From assembly GCF_002355375.1 (NCBI RefSeq), contig NZ_AP017312.1:2249001-2313000 (forward strand): a DNA stretch of 64,000 bases, read 5' to 3'. The stretch is from Aneurinibacillus soli. Its GTDB lineage: Bacteria > Bacillota > Bacilli > Aneurinibacillales > Aneurinibacillaceae. Every line of letters starts with the position of its first letter. Position 1 is the stretch's first letter. Under the pieces are notes generated by a model that was not told where the DNA came from, ran no database searches, and was given only the letters and a program-made list of their open reading frames with translations. Made by a program: the position numbers and the translations under genes. Shown here piece after piece: positions 15,096 through 23,992 of this stretch.

Positions 15096-15879
15096 ACTTT
15101 TTCTCCAGGAGCTCATAGTATCCGATTGCATTAGCAAGCAGGTATTCATCAGGTACGTAGGCTTTTGGATAATATTGTTGGATATACGGCAGCAATTCCA
15201 GTGCTTTCCCACCCACAATTCGTACACTTTCATCTGTATCCCAGAAGCGAGAAACATCAGAGACGATAGCTAATGCTAAATCCTTTATGGAAGAAAAGCG
15301 ACTTGTATCACAACCATAGGGTAGTGTGAATGATAATTTGTCAATAAATCGTTTGTTGTTTATTGTGACACAGTTAACAGTCTTCGCTCCAGCATCAATG
15401 ATATGCTCTAATCCATCTACTTGCCTTGCCCAAAACGCACCGCCACCCTCAAAGCTGATTTCGACTACCGGAATTTCTAATTGGCGTGGTCTTCCGTTGA
15501 AAATGATATCGTGACGCCCGGATAGAAGGTGACGTAATTTACTTTTTTCTTCAGCAGTGTGTTGATCCTTCGGCAGTCCAGTAATCAGTGTAATTTTATC
15601 ATGGGCAGTTGCTGAACAAATGGCAGCGAGAGTGAGGAGGAGTGTTTGTTCGTGGACTTTTGTTTTTGTCATAAGTCGGCGAGGCAGCTCACTTTCGCGT
15701 ATGGCTAGATCACCAACGAAATGGTGCTCACCTTTGTAAACGAGTTCAATGTCAGAAGGCTCTACTTCTCTCAAGTCACGTCTTCGTCCAGAACCAATAA
15801 CAGACGGAATAACCTTGCCGTTATGTCCGTCATACACTTTGACATTACATCTCCCACAATCTATAGCCAGTAATTGCAT
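15079..15879 (-). CDS. parM: ParM/Alp-type actin-like ATPase, 266 aa
   Basis: N-terminal phosphate-1 loop LLAIDCGRCNVKVYDG, a second phosphate region with IDAGAKTVNCVTINNKRF (about 160-177) and adenosine motif VRIVGGKALELL (about 221-232) are in actin-family order, and the length suits the StbA/ParM group. It should polymerise to push plasmid copies apart, with the downstream ParR linking it to centromere repeats. GGGGGT lies upstream of the ATG. Presence implies low-copy extrachromosomal maintenance. Confidence 0.85.
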   Translation of the reverse strand: MQLLAIDCGRCNVKVYDGHNGKVIPSVIGSGRRRDLREVEPSDIELVYKGEHHFVGDLAIRESELPRRLMTKTKVHEQTLLLTLAAICSATAHDKITLITGLPKDQHTAEEKSKLRHLLSGRHDIIFNGRPRQLEIPVVEISFEGGGAFWARQVDGLEHIIDAGAKTVNCVTINNKRFIDKLSFTLPYGCDTSRFSSIKDLALAIVSDVSRFWDTDESVRIVGGKALELLPYIQQYYPKAYVPDEYLLANAIGYYELLEKKYAKNR

Positions 15880-15934
15880 CTCCCATACCCCCAGAGTGGT
15901 ATTACGCAGGTGAAACCTATGCTGATTGGGGTGT

Positions 15935-15977
15935 TACCTACGTTATACCACATTGTATTGAAGGTCTAACGTAGGTA
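15935..15977. repeat. inverted repeat TACCTACGTTA / TAACGTAGGTA
   Basis: Two perfect 11-bp inverted arms (15935-15945 and 15967-15977), 21 bp apart, upstream of parM. They share the ACGTAGG core with the tandem repeats at 16.7 kb, suggesting binding by one protein, probably ParR, for centromere function and parM autoregulation. Confidence 0.65.
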
Positions 15978-15994
15978 TGACTACAAGTAGAGTT

Positions 15995-16543
15995 TTAATC
16001 GTAATCAATTTCGACATTTTTTAGTATTTTTCTGAAAGCTGTAAAATCAGAATGTTGAAATGGGAAAAAGTCGTTACTCCATTGGTGACCGTATCGTGCC
16101 TGTGAGTCTAGGATGCTTAGGATTGCCATTGCATCATCGAATTTCATTGTTACCATCAAGTGTTCATTCCAATTTTGTTTTTTCTTCAGAATTTTGTCTG
16201 CTTCTTGATATACTGTTCGTGCTTCGGTAGTTAGTCTTTTTAATGAATCACGAGTATACAAATTTTTTTTGCCATAAAATTTTTCGTTCCATGTAACCAA
16301 CTCGAAGAATGCGATGGCGTGAAATCTATTGTCGAAACTATGATACTTACCGCCAGTAAACTTGTTCAGTATAGAAATTCGCTGTTTCGTCAAGTGCTTC
16401 TTTTGCCATGCCAACGCATCTTTTTGTTGTTTTGTCAAAGTAGCAGCATGTACAGAAGTGATGACGAAAGATGATTGGACGAAAAGTAGTCCTACAACAT
16501 TGATTATTAACATCGATGTTAAAGCGATGATTTTCTTTCGCAT
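15995..16543 (-). CDS. secreted protein, 182 aa
   Basis: Clear Sec signal peptide: MRKK, hydrophobic core (IIALTSMLIINVVGLLFV), cleavage likely after VHA-A near residue 33. The mature part is helical and basic (QQKDALAWQKKHLTKQRIS, LKRLTTEARTVYQEADKILK), without lipobox or cell-wall anchor. Strong GGGAGG ribosome site. Not recognised. Lying in the segregation module, it may be a lysogenic-conversion or surface-exclusion factor; this is inference. Confidence 0.7.
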   Translation of the reverse strand: MRKKIIALTSMLIINVVGLLFVQSSFVITSVHAATLTKQQKDALAWQKKHLTKQRISILNKFTGGKYHSFDNRFHAIAFFELVTWNEKFYGKKNLYTRDSLKRLTTEARTVYQEADKILKKKQNWNEHLMVTMKFDDAMAILSILDSQARYGHQWSNDFFPFQHSDFTAFRKILKNVEIDYD

Positions 16544-16677
16544 TTTTATACCTCCCTCGTTAAATGTGCATTCGCCTTCATGTATGCAGTTTCCTGCTTT
16601 ATTGGATTAATATGTAAAGTCTGCTCTTTTTTAGCGTTCTTGAAGTATCTAAAAAGTAAAAAAAGTAAAATCATAGA

Positions 16678-16769
16678 TAACATCAACGTAGGAGCCTGTT
16701 ACGTTTCAGCGTATGACCCTTATACGTTCTAACGTACCACCCTCATACGTTTCACCGTAGGACAAATAC
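16678..16769. repeat. four tandem 23-bp repeats (iteron or centromere)
   Basis: Units begin at 16678 (degenerate), 16701, 16724 and 16747, each exactly 23 bp. Shared core TCANCGTANGAC; the last three also start ACGTT. The exact spacing of about two helical turns suits a ParR-bound centromere or replication iterons. Another TAACGTAAC lies at about 16828. Confidence 0.75.
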
Positions 16770-16924
16770 ATAGATTACTACAAAGATTTAAAAGAGAAGA
16801 AGAGGACAGGATAAATCCGAGAAAAGCTAACGTAACAGGGGGATAGAAAATTATGGGCTACACTCCATATTGCACATGTTGTAGTTCAGCACTTACGTGC
16901 TTGGTGATGCAAAAGTTGAAACAT

Positions 16925-16978
16925 GAGTAGATGTTTAGATTATAAAGTTGATTTCTAGGTAGATGTTTGTGATATAAT
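16925..16978 (+). promoter_or_regulatory. late promoter upstream of portal
   Basis: TGATATAATA: an extended -10 with perfect TATAAT (16973-16978); a TTGATT at 16948-16953 is spaced 19 bp, long for a -35. GTAGATGTTT occurs twice (16928-, 16959-), the second within the spacer, so a regulator may cover the promoter. Confidence 0.55.
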
Positions 16979-17013
16979 AAAAGCAAATGGTGATCGGGAG
17001 ATGGTGAGTGTAG

Positions 17014-18441
17014 ATGGCAAGCAGGAGATACCAAAAGCGAAAGCAGGTTAAACAAAAGCAAGCGATGGCGAAGTCGTCTGCACCATTGACGAACGTAAAT
17101 GACTTTGGTGGAGCACGAACAACAAAGTCGCAACTACGTGCAGGTGATTCAGTACCAAGGCGTGTACGGAAAGATTTGAGCCTTGATGAACGGAAGCTGA
17201 ACACACTACCTGTCGAAAGATTGATGGACTTACTTATCGATGCTCACCCTGATGTGGGGTTTGCACTATGGAATTTCCTACGAATCGGAAATACGGATTA
17301 CATCATCAATGTGAAGAAGCTAAACAGCGATGGTGAGTTTACACAAGGTAAAAAAATCATCGACCAGTTTATTCAGGCATTATCGATGCCGAACCCGGAA
17401 CGATACGAGATTAACAGATCGCTTGATAATTTGATTAACCAGCTACTTTTGACAACCGTAACGCGAGGTGCTGCATCGCTGGAGACGGTGCTTGGTCAAT
17501 CGATGTCTGGTGTTGCTTTTCTAGCCCCAATTGATCCGGCCACCATCGAGTTTAAGTTTGAGAACGACAGATTTATCCCATATCAGGACAGCTTAAGTCT
17601 TGATATTCCCACCTTTTTCTACGAAGCACTAGATCCACTAATCGATAGCCCAACCGGAAGAAGCCCCTTTTTAAACGCTATTCAAACCGTCATGTTCCAA
17701 CTACAGCTACTCAACGATATCAAAGCCGTTGTGCATAACCAGGGATACCCACGCCTAGACATTAAGATACTTGAAGAACTTGTTATCAAGCGCATGCCTC
17801 CACATGTTAAGCAGAACGAAGAGAAAAAGCGTCAATATCTACAGGAGAAGTTACAAGAAATTATCACGATGTACGAACAACTAGAAGCAGATACCACGTT
17901 TGTACACTACGATTCCGTGGAGATGGGGATGGTTGGTGGTAAAAGTGGCGGCGGTGGCGCAATGTTCGATGTGGAGAAGCTAATGGGCGTGATCGACGGG
18001 CTTCTTGCAGCTGCATTAAAGACACTGACGACCATTTTAGGACGTAGAAGCACTGGGAATACGGAGAGTTTTGCCAAGCTTGAAGTAAAAATGTATCTTA
18101 AAAGTGTCAAGGCACTTCAAGATGTGGTGGCAAAGCTGTTGAGTCGAGCGTTCACACTTCTGCTTAATCTGAACGGTAAGCAGGGGATTGTTGAGTTTAA
18201 GTTTAGAGAGGCAGACTTACGAAGTGAACTGGAAAAAGCGCAGTTTGAACAGATTCACCTGCTTAATTGCCAGTTTAAATACAATATGGGCTGGTGGACG
18301 GCAGACGAAGCGGCTCAGGCTGCGGTTGGACACAGTGCCGTGTCAGATCCAATTCATAATGTTGTGCCGACGAATAAAGATGGACAAACACCAAAAGGAA
18401 GTACGGACAACAACCCTAAAGCTGGCGGTAGTAGCGGATAA
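17014..18441 (+). CDS. portal protein, 475 aa
   Basis: Identified by length, position before the capsid protease and major capsid genes, and content: a basic N-terminus, a central alpha/beta domain with a long helix (VIKRMPPHVKQNEEKKRQYL), a Gly-rich loop (GMVGGKSGGGGAMFD) and a C-terminal helical part typical of HK97-type portals. It forms the dodecameric ring through which the terminase pumps DNA. First gene of the rightward virion operon. Confidence 0.75.
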   Translation: MASRRYQKRKQVKQKQAMAKSSAPLTNVNDFGGARTTKSQLRAGDSVPRRVRKDLSLDERKLNTLPVERLMDLLIDAHPDVGFALWNFLRIGNTDYIINVKKLNSDGEFTQGKKIIDQFIQALSMPNPERYEINRSLDNLINQLLLTTVTRGAASLETVLGQSMSGVAFLAPIDPATIEFKFENDRFIPYQDSLSLDIPTFFYEALDPLIDSPTGRSPFLNAIQTVMFQLQLLNDIKAVVHNQGYPRLDIKILEELVIKRMPPHVKQNEEKKRQYLQEKLQEIITMYEQLEADTTFVHYDSVEMGMVGGKSGGGGAMFDVEKLMGVIDGLLAAALKTLTTILGRRSTGNTESFAKLEVKMYLKSVKALQDVVAKLLSRAFTLLLNLNGKQGIVEFKFREADLRSELEKAQFEQIHLLNCQFKYNMGWWTADEAAQAAVGHSAVSDPIHNVVPTNKDGQTPKGSTDNNPKAGGSSG

Positions 18442-18496
18442 ACAGAAGATAGTTCAGCATAAATGCCTACTCTAGCTCAGAAAGGAGATGAAATGC

Positions 18497-19993
18497 ATGG
18501 GAACACCAACGCCGGAACAGTTGCAATTGATCAACAATCGCTTTGCCAAAGCACCGCTAAAGTCGGAGCAGGTGTATGTGTTTGAGTGTATTGCAGCAGA
18601 TACATTGCCGGTTTTGCGTAAAAGTTGGTACGGTGAATATACAATCACCATGACTGACAAAATGTTAGTGCAGCTTATGGACGACTTCAAACAAGGATGT
18701 GCGCTATTAGCATCGCACAACTCCTGGAAGCTACCATTCGGACGCACATTTGATGCTCGTGTAGGATATGAGACTGTAGACGACAAGAACGTGAACACAA
18801 TGCGGATATGGCAGTACATGGTTACACATACGATCAAAGAAGATGGAAGTATGGAGGAGATTCATACAGAAGTCGGTAAGATGTCTACAAAGGATATTGC
18901 CTCGCATATTGATGCAGGGACAATTTTCGATACTTCAATCGGGTTTGTAATTTCTAGCGCAAAGTGTAGTGTGTGCGAACATGATGTTCGAAGTGAGAAA
19001 TGTGGTCATTATCCCGGAAAATACTATGTTATCGATGAGCAAGCTGTGCGATGTGATATTATCGCAGAAGACGGCCAAGGTATAGAAAACTCATTGGTTT
19101 TTTCTGGGGCTGTTGATCGAGCAACTATTACGGCTTCAGCAAATGGGAGAGGTATTGAAAATAGCGAGACTGAGGAGAAAACGGTCTACTCTATTGATGA
19201 CATTAAGAAAGTGCCGCTTGATGAACCGATTGTGTGCCACTACTCCAAACATAGCGGAGTAGAGTGGTTCACACGTTCGTCCCGCCGTATCGAGCGGCCA
19301 GAAGAATTAGCAAGTGAAAAGGAGATGAAAGATGTGAGTGGTACGAATGTAGAGTTTAAGGATATTCAACTTGCTTTTGCGAAAGCTGGCATTAACTTTG
19401 ACAAAATCGGTGATGTTTCATCTGCGGTGGGGGCGGCGTTTGCTGCAGAAAGCGCGAAGGCAACGGAAGAAATGAATAAGCAATTGGAAGCGAAAGATGC
19501 GGAGTTTGCACGTGTTTCTGCCGAATTGGACAAGTTGAAAACGGACTTTTCCGATGCGCAGTCAAAAATCATGGAGCTTACCGATCAGAAAGAAGAGTTG
19601 TCCAAAAAAGCAGAACTGGTCGAGCAGTACCGCAAAGATTTGATCGAAGCTACTGTCGAAGCTGGTATCCGTGTTATGGGTAATACGTTCAACAAAGAGC
19701 GGCAGGAGAAGTATCTGTCTACTCTATCTATTGATGAGCTGAAAGAAGAGAAGGCAGCGTATGAAGGACAGTTCCAGGAGCGATTTGCAGGATCACGTAC
19801 TACGAAGCCGAAACAGCAAGCGAAATCGGCTGTAAATGGTGAAATGATGCGTCGTTCTGATTTTGAAAACGAGCAGGAGTTCCGCACCTATGTCGGCAAG
19901 GAAGCAATGAAGCTGTCGCGTAAAAACGGTACGAATGTAGCAGACGAAACAATGAAGCTGTACCGCGAATTGTCGGAAGAGGATGGTGAATAA
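18497..19993 (+). CDS. prohead protease-scaffold fusion, 498 aa
   Basis: N-terminal protease domain: catalytic-type His in LLASHNSW (near residue 73) and Ser in FDTSIGFVIS (near 146) match the HK97/herpes assemblin pattern. A small cysteine cluster (CSVCEHDVRSEKCGHYPG) interrupts it, possibly zinc-binding. The C-terminal ~200 residues are scaffold-like: long coiled coil (QLEAKDAEFARVSAELDKLK, MELTDQKEELSKKAELVEQY) and a helical tail. It should guide capsid assembly and then be self-digested. Start 18497 follows GGAG by nine bases. Confidence 0.75.
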   Translation: MGTPTPEQLQLINNRFAKAPLKSEQVYVFECIAADTLPVLRKSWYGEYTITMTDKMLVQLMDDFKQGCALLASHNSWKLPFGRTFDARVGYETVDDKNVNTMRIWQYMVTHTIKEDGSMEEIHTEVGKMSTKDIASHIDAGTIFDTSIGFVISSAKCSVCEHDVRSEKCGHYPGKYYVIDEQAVRCDIIAEDGQGIENSLVFSGAVDRATITASANGRGIENSETEEKTVYSIDDIKKVPLDEPIVCHYSKHSGVEWFTRSSRRIERPEELASEKEMKDVSGTNVEFKDIQLAFAKAGINFDKIGDVSSAVGAAFAAESAKATEEMNKQLEAKDAEFARVSAELDKLKTDFSDAQSKIMELTDQKEELSKKAELVEQYRKDLIEATVEAGIRVMGNTFNKERQEKYLSTLSIDELKEEKAAYEGQFQERFAGSRTTKPKQQAKSAVNGEMMRRSDFENEQEFRTYVGKEAMKLSRKNGTNVADETMKLYRELSEEDGE

Positions 19994-19995
19994 AC

Positions 19996-20418
19996 ATGGC
20001 AGGGAAAATTACCGGACTTGAGATTGCGTATGCGATTGCTACTGATAATGTAAATCCAGACAGTGGTTTTAATGAAGTGCCGATGTTCCGGATTCTGGTG
20101 TACGGCGACAAGCAAGGAGAATGCAAAATCGCAACCGGGGCGGCAGGAGAAGTATTTCTCGGTGTAAACGCAAATGACCAACGCCTGCAAGATCAGCGCA
20201 TGGGCGGTGGGGGATCGCAAGCTGGCAAGCATTTGGCTGTCATGCGTACCGGGATTGCGATGGCTAAACTAACAGCCGATTGTCCGAAGCAAGGAACAAA
20301 ATTCACGCTCGTAGCAGGTGGATTCATGAAACCAGCTACCGGGACTGATCAGGTTATCGGAATTGCGGAGTCGGCAGGCAAAGCAGGAGAGTTTATCCCA
20401 TTCTGGATTGTGTCGTAG
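19996..20418 (+). CDS. DUF2190-like head decoration protein, 140 aa
   Basis: Gly/Ala-rich beta protein immediately before the major capsid gene. The run FRILVYGDKQGECKIATGAAGE and the ending GEFIPFWIVS resemble the DUF2190/decoration proteins that coat HK97-fold capsids. It is two bases after the protease stop. Confidence 0.6.
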   Translation: MAGKITGLEIAYAIATDNVNPDSGFNEVPMFRILVYGDKQGECKIATGAAGEVFLGVNANDQRLQDQRMGGGGSQAGKHLAVMRTGIAMAKLTADCPKQGTKFTLVAGGFMKPATGTDQVIGIAESAGKAGEFIPFWIVS

Positions 20419-20491
20419 GAGATGAAAAGTAGGTAGGGACTATCCCTATAGTAATGAACGCGAAAATGTTGATGAAAGGAAGATGACATGT

Positions 20492-21484
20492 ATGGGTAAT
20501 TCACGTGGATACAAGTCTACGCAGGAAGCACATGATGACGTGCTGCTTACCAATATTGCGGTGGGCTATAAAAATGAGCAGTTTATTGCGGATATGGTGT
20601 TTCCGAAACTCCCAATGGTGAGCAAGCAATCAAACCGCTACAAAGTGTTCGGTATGGAAGATTTCCGCCAATGGGACGATAAAATCGCTGCTAATGGGGC
20701 TGTAAATGAAATTCAGTACGGTGAATCAGAAGATGCGTATTTCTGTGACGGGCACGGTTTGTCGCGTCCGATCTCGAAACAGGAGAAATCGAACAGTGAC
20801 GATGAGACGCAACTCGAAGTTAATGCTACGAGACTTACCACAAGTCTTGTACTGTTGAACAAAGAAATTGATGCGGCGAACAGAGCGATGAATCCAGCAT
20901 CGTATGCGTCTGGACTTTCTACAACGCTCGGAACAACAACGCTGGATACGATTTTCGGGAAAAAGTGGACGGACCCTACTTCTGATCCGGTTAAACAGGT
21001 GGACAAGGCGAAAGAGTATATCCATATTAATTCCGGTATCCGTCCAAATGTGCTGGTTGTCTCAGAAAAAGGGTTTACAGCACTTAAAAATCATCCGATG
21101 TTTATGGAATTAATCAAGTATTCCCAAACAGGTATTGTCACAAAAGAGCTGCTGAAAGCCGCGCTCGGGGTGAATGATATTTACGTTGGCGCTGCACTCC
21201 GCACGACTCAACCATTTGGGGCTACGCCTCCAGGTAAACCGGAAGCGCTGAACTATATCTGGGGTAACGGCGCTGCACTCATCCACGTCACTGACACGCC
21301 GGATCCCCTTTCTCCAACATTCGGTTACACCTTTGAATGGGATTTTGCTGGAGAGAAGGTGGCACGCCGCGTTCGTAAATGGGAAGATGTGCGCTCGGAA
21401 GCTACTTATGTGGAGACGAAATATTACTACGATCAAAAGGTCGTGTGTAACATTGCAGGCTTCTTGATGGCCGATGCGATTTAG
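20492..21484 (+). CDS. major capsid protein, 330 aa
   Basis: Position (after protease and decoration protein), size and composition fit an HK97-fold or capsid-E-type shell protein: N-arm, a spine-helix-like region (ETQLEVNATRLTTSLVLLNK), and an A-domain-like segment (RPNVLVVSEKGFTALKNHPM). The start is put at 20492 (the codons MTC before it are adjacent to the GGAAG site). A small hairpin with arms TAGGGA/TCCCTA lies in its leader (about 20434-20450). Confidence 0.8.
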   Translation: MGNSRGYKSTQEAHDDVLLTNIAVGYKNEQFIADMVFPKLPMVSKQSNRYKVFGMEDFRQWDDKIAANGAVNEIQYGESEDAYFCDGHGLSRPISKQEKSNSDDETQLEVNATRLTTSLVLLNKEIDAANRAMNPASYASGLSTTLGTTTLDTIFGKKWTDPTSDPVKQVDKAKEYIHINSGIRPNVLVVSEKGFTALKNHPMFMELIKYSQTGIVTKELLKAALGVNDIYVGAALRTTQPFGATPPGKPEALNYIWGNGAALIHVTDTPDPLSPTFGYTFEWDFAGEKVARRVRKWEDVRSEATYVETKYYYDQKVVCNIAGFLMADAI

Positions 21485-21492
21485 GCGGTGAT

Positions 21493-21771
21493 ATGATGGC
21501 GGCTAAAAAGCAATCCGATGCCGATGAAAAAGTCGTTCACGTCCAGCGTGTAACACTTCGCATTTCCGAATATGGACGGATTTACTCGTACGGCCATAAA
21601 GTCATTGTCACGAACACAGGCGGCGGTGATGCCTATGTCGGAATGGATAATCAAAATGTTCCTTCATCAGAAACGCTGCTGCCAGTCGGTGAAACGCGAG
21701 AGTTTGATGATACGGTTAATGCGTTCGCGTATTCGTGTCCGACATTGGAAGTTAAGCTTGTAGAGAAGTGA
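21493..21771 (+). CDS. small beta-rich head protein, 92 aa
   Basis: Eight bases after the capsid gene with GGCGGTG ribosome site. Nearly all beta (HVQRVTLRISEYGRIYSYGH; VTNTGGGDAYVG), a compact jelly-roll-like size. Probably a capsid decoration or head-fibre base protein; assignment by position and fold impression. Confidence 0.5.
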   Translation: MMAAKKQSDADEKVVHVQRVTLRISEYGRIYSYGHKVIVTNTGGGDAYVGMDNQNVPSSETLLPVGETREFDDTVNAFAYSCPTLEVKLVEK

Positions 21772-21777
21772 AACTAA

Positions 21778-21804
21778 TCCCATCGCCTGTGCGGTGGGAT
21801 TTTT
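21778..21804 (+). terminator. terminator within head operon
   Basis: TCCCATCGC - ctgt - GCGGTGGGA with one wobble, followed by TTTTT. It probably lowers transcription beyond the capsid genes, so shell proteins are made in excess over connectors. Confidence 0.7.
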
Positions 21805-21820
21805 AGCAGGGGGAATCAAA

Positions 21821-22228
21821 GTGATTATTCTCCAACCAGGATTTGAAGCAGCAGTACGGTCAAAATTCGGTGTGTCTCAGAAAGAACTTCCTGATAGCGA
21901 GATAAACGTACCATTTCTTGTAGACCGAGCAGAAGCGGATATAATCAGGCGTGTTCCGGGGTACGCCGAACTAACTGACCCGTTAGATAAGCTGAACTTG
22001 CAGGGTGCGGCCATTACATATCTTGCGATGATGATAGCCCCATCAATGGCACGGCGGTTGAAACACAAGGTCAAGACTATTGATGTGTCATGGGAAAAGG
22101 AGAAAGTCGACTGGGAAGCATTTGCGGCACGTCTTCGCGATGAGTACGAGGAACTTATTGGTGAGTTAATCGGCTATGATTCACCATTAGTAGGTCGAAT
22201 CGATATCGATCCGAGGAATACCATATGA
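21821..22228 (+). CDS. head-tail connector (gp6-like), 135 aa
   Basis: GTG start at 21821 chosen for CAGGGGG seven bases upstream. Helical protein (LVDRAEADIIRRVPG; LQGAAITYLAMMIAPSMARR) in the first connector position after the capsid genes, as for HK97 gp6/SPP1 gp15 adaptors. Four-base overlap with the next gene. Confidence 0.65.
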   Translation: MIILQPGFEAAVRSKFGVSQKELPDSEINVPFLVDRAEADIIRRVPGYAELTDPLDKLNLQGAAITYLAMMIAPSMARRLKHKVKTIDVSWEKEKVDWEAFAARLRDEYEELIGELIGYDSPLVGRIDIDPRNTI

Positions 22229-22836
22229 TCGATGATAAGCGCGATATTATCATTTCAGAAGGCGTGTCTGTGGAAGTATACGGCGTAGATTATGCTGTAT
22301 CTACTATCGCCATTATCGGACGGGCATCAACTTCTACAGCGACTCTCATTGCACTTGAGTCGCATCGCCGCGCTAATTTCTTACCGGAAGTGCCGATGCC
22401 ATGCGGCTCCACCGTGTATAACAATGTGACGAACGAGCGGTATGTGATCATTTCTACGTTTGAAGAAGTCTTAGAAGGTGAAAAGGCTACCACCGTTTGT
22501 ATCATGTATTTATGCAACGCAAGCCTAACGGTAAGCGCCATTGTAGAAGATGCGGATGAGGACGGCAATATTGACTATAAGCCGGTTGATAAGTACAAAG
22601 ATGTACCCGTTCATATTGCGCAGGTAAACGCAGACTTACGACAGATGGATCCCGGACTATCACCGGATGCTGAGTATGTGATTTACATGACGGGATATGA
22701 TTTGGACATACTGGACAAGTTTGTGGTGAAGAAAGGGAGTCGGGAACTTCCGTTAAAGGTACTGTCGTGTGATTACTTCGTATTTGATGGGGCGGTGCAG
22801 ATTCAGGCTGCCACAGAAACGAGGAGACAGGAATGA
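22225..22836 (+). CDS. head closure/connector protein, 203 aa
   Basis: Second connector position. Beta-barrel-like pattern (GVSVEVYGVDYAVSTIAIIG; VPMPCGSTVYNN) with a duplicated look: a second similar half follows after a charged linker. This suits SPP1 gp16-type head-closure proteins. Overlaps both neighbours by four bases, so translation is coupled. Confidence 0.55.
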   Translation: MIDDKRDIIISEGVSVEVYGVDYAVSTIAIIGRASTSTATLIALESHRRANFLPEVPMPCGSTVYNNVTNERYVIISTFEEVLEGEKATTVCIMYLCNASLTVSAIVEDADEDGNIDYKPVDKYKDVPVHIAQVNADLRQMDPGLSPDAEYVIYMTGYDLDILDKFVVKKGSRELPLKVLSCDYFVFDGAVQIQAATETRRQE

Positions 22837-23492
22837 GCAAAGAGTTCATTTCATTCGATGCAGGGCGATATTTGCAGGCGCTGGCGAAAACGTTGGAGAA
22901 GGCTGTGCAAGAAATTGGGAAGGACTTGCAGCAGAAACTCCGGGCTAAAGTTGGGATGATACCGTTTCGATCACATAAAGTTACGCTCGAATCCGGCATG
23001 GTAACGGATGATACGACACGGGGGCGAGCGCTAGCTGACTCCATTCAAACATATGCATCCGGGCAAGTGTCTCTGATGGCAAACAGAGTGTATCGTACTG
23101 CTGTAACAGCGATGGAGAGGAATTTTGAGCAATCACATATCGGCCTATACTACGAGTATGGGACAGGAACGCTGGAACTACCAAATAGTCCGTTGCCACG
23201 AATGGGAGAATGGAACCCGGCGAGGAACAATGGTGTTCCTGCAGCAGGAGCTCCGATTGTGACACGTAGCGGCATGTGGCGTGATGCAGGTGGAAATATA
23301 CGAACAACGATATCTAAAACATCAGGTAGAGCGATTGGTGACCCAAGCTGGGAAACACCTGCTTTGCGATGGTTTGCGAACACTTTTCAAGAGAATAAGT
23401 CGTGGTACTATGCGATGCTGATGGAAGCTGTAAAGAGCGTCAATCCCGGTAAGTATATCAAGTTGCGAAAATCCATTCGTATAATGAGGTGA
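22833..23492 (+). CDS. HK97 gp10-like tail completion protein, 219 aa
   Basis: The helical N-terminus (YLQALAKTLEKAVQEIGKDL), the Gly/Tyr turn (GLYYEYGTGTLE) and a region with conserved-looking tryptophans (WETPALRWFANTF) fit the gp10 family, which sits between head and tail. Third connector position supports this. Confidence 0.7.
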   Translation: MSKEFISFDAGRYLQALAKTLEKAVQEIGKDLQQKLRAKVGMIPFRSHKVTLESGMVTDDTTRGRALADSIQTYASGQVSLMANRVYRTAVTAMERNFEQSHIGLYYEYGTGTLELPNSPLPRMGEWNPARNNGVPAAGAPIVTRSGMWRDAGGNIRTTISKTSGRAIGDPSWETPALRWFANTFQENKSWYYAMLMEAVKSVNPGKYIKLRKSIRIMR

Positions 23493-23496
23493 TTAC

Positions 23497-23943
23497 ATGG
23501 CGGCGGTTAATGTATACAATGCGGTGTATCGGTTGCTGGCGGCAGATAAGGATATTTTGGAATTACTCGGATTGACACTTGCTTCTTCAAATATTGATAA
23601 GGCGAAAAAGTTGATAAAACGCAAGAAGCCGCCGAATTTAACGACATTACCTATCGTCACATTCTATGCGTTACCTGGTGGCCGAGATGGTGAGAACAAG
23701 GAAGTGTATGTAGCACCATTCATGTTCGATATTTACACGAATGATGATGTAGATAAGGCGCAGAAGATAGCGCAGCGTATTATCGGGATGTTCGATGGTG
23801 TACTTCCAGATGTGAAGGAGACAGCCACATTGGAAGCAATGTTCGTGACCGAGCATGAGAGTGAGACGAATCAGGTAAATACGTATTGCTATAGCGTGGG
23901 GATTGACTTTGCGGTTGTGGTGGATAAAGCACGGTACAAGTAA
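23497..23943 (+). CDS. tail terminator protein, 148 aa
   Basis: Size, alpha/beta pattern (LPIVTFYALPGG; VAPFMFDIYTNDDVDKAQKI) and position just before the tail-tube gene match the lambda gpU/SPP1 gp17 group that caps the tail tube. Confidence 0.65.
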   Translation: MAAVNVYNAVYRLLAADKDILELLGLTLASSNIDKAKKLIKRKKPPNLTTLPIVTFYALPGGRDGENKEVYVAPFMFDIYTNDDVDKAQKIAQRIIGMFDGVLPDVKETATLEAMFVTEHESETNQVNTYCYSVGIDFAVVVDKARYK

Positions 23944-23945
23944 CT

Positions 23946-23973
23946 GTCTACTCTATATATGGAATGAGTAGAC
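23946..23973 (+). terminator. hairpin before tail-tube gene
   Basis: GTCTACTC and GAGTAGAC form a perfect 8-bp stem with a 12-base loop, three bases before the AAGGAG of the tail-tube gene. Weak terminator or mRNA 5'-end stabiliser for this highly expressed gene. Confidence 0.5.
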
Positions 23974-23992
23974 TTTAAGGAGATGATATGAC

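Larger units (their letters stand above)
16544..17013. other. 470-bp control region before the portal gene
   Basis: No gene with a ribosome site. From left to right it holds the leader of the secreted-protein gene, the 23-bp tandem repeats (16678-16769), and the rightward late promoter (16948-16978) with AGTAGAT-type sites. It divides leftward plasmid genes from rightward virion genes. Confidence 0.5.

Noticed and set aside
16678-16769. CRISPR array
   Set aside because: The repeats are directly adjacent 23-bp tandem units without spacers, and there are no cas genes.
23946-23973. Operator related to the AGTAGAT sites
   Set aside because: GAGTAGAC here is one arm of a perfect RNA-type hairpin three bases before a ribosome site; a terminator or mRNA structure explains it better.
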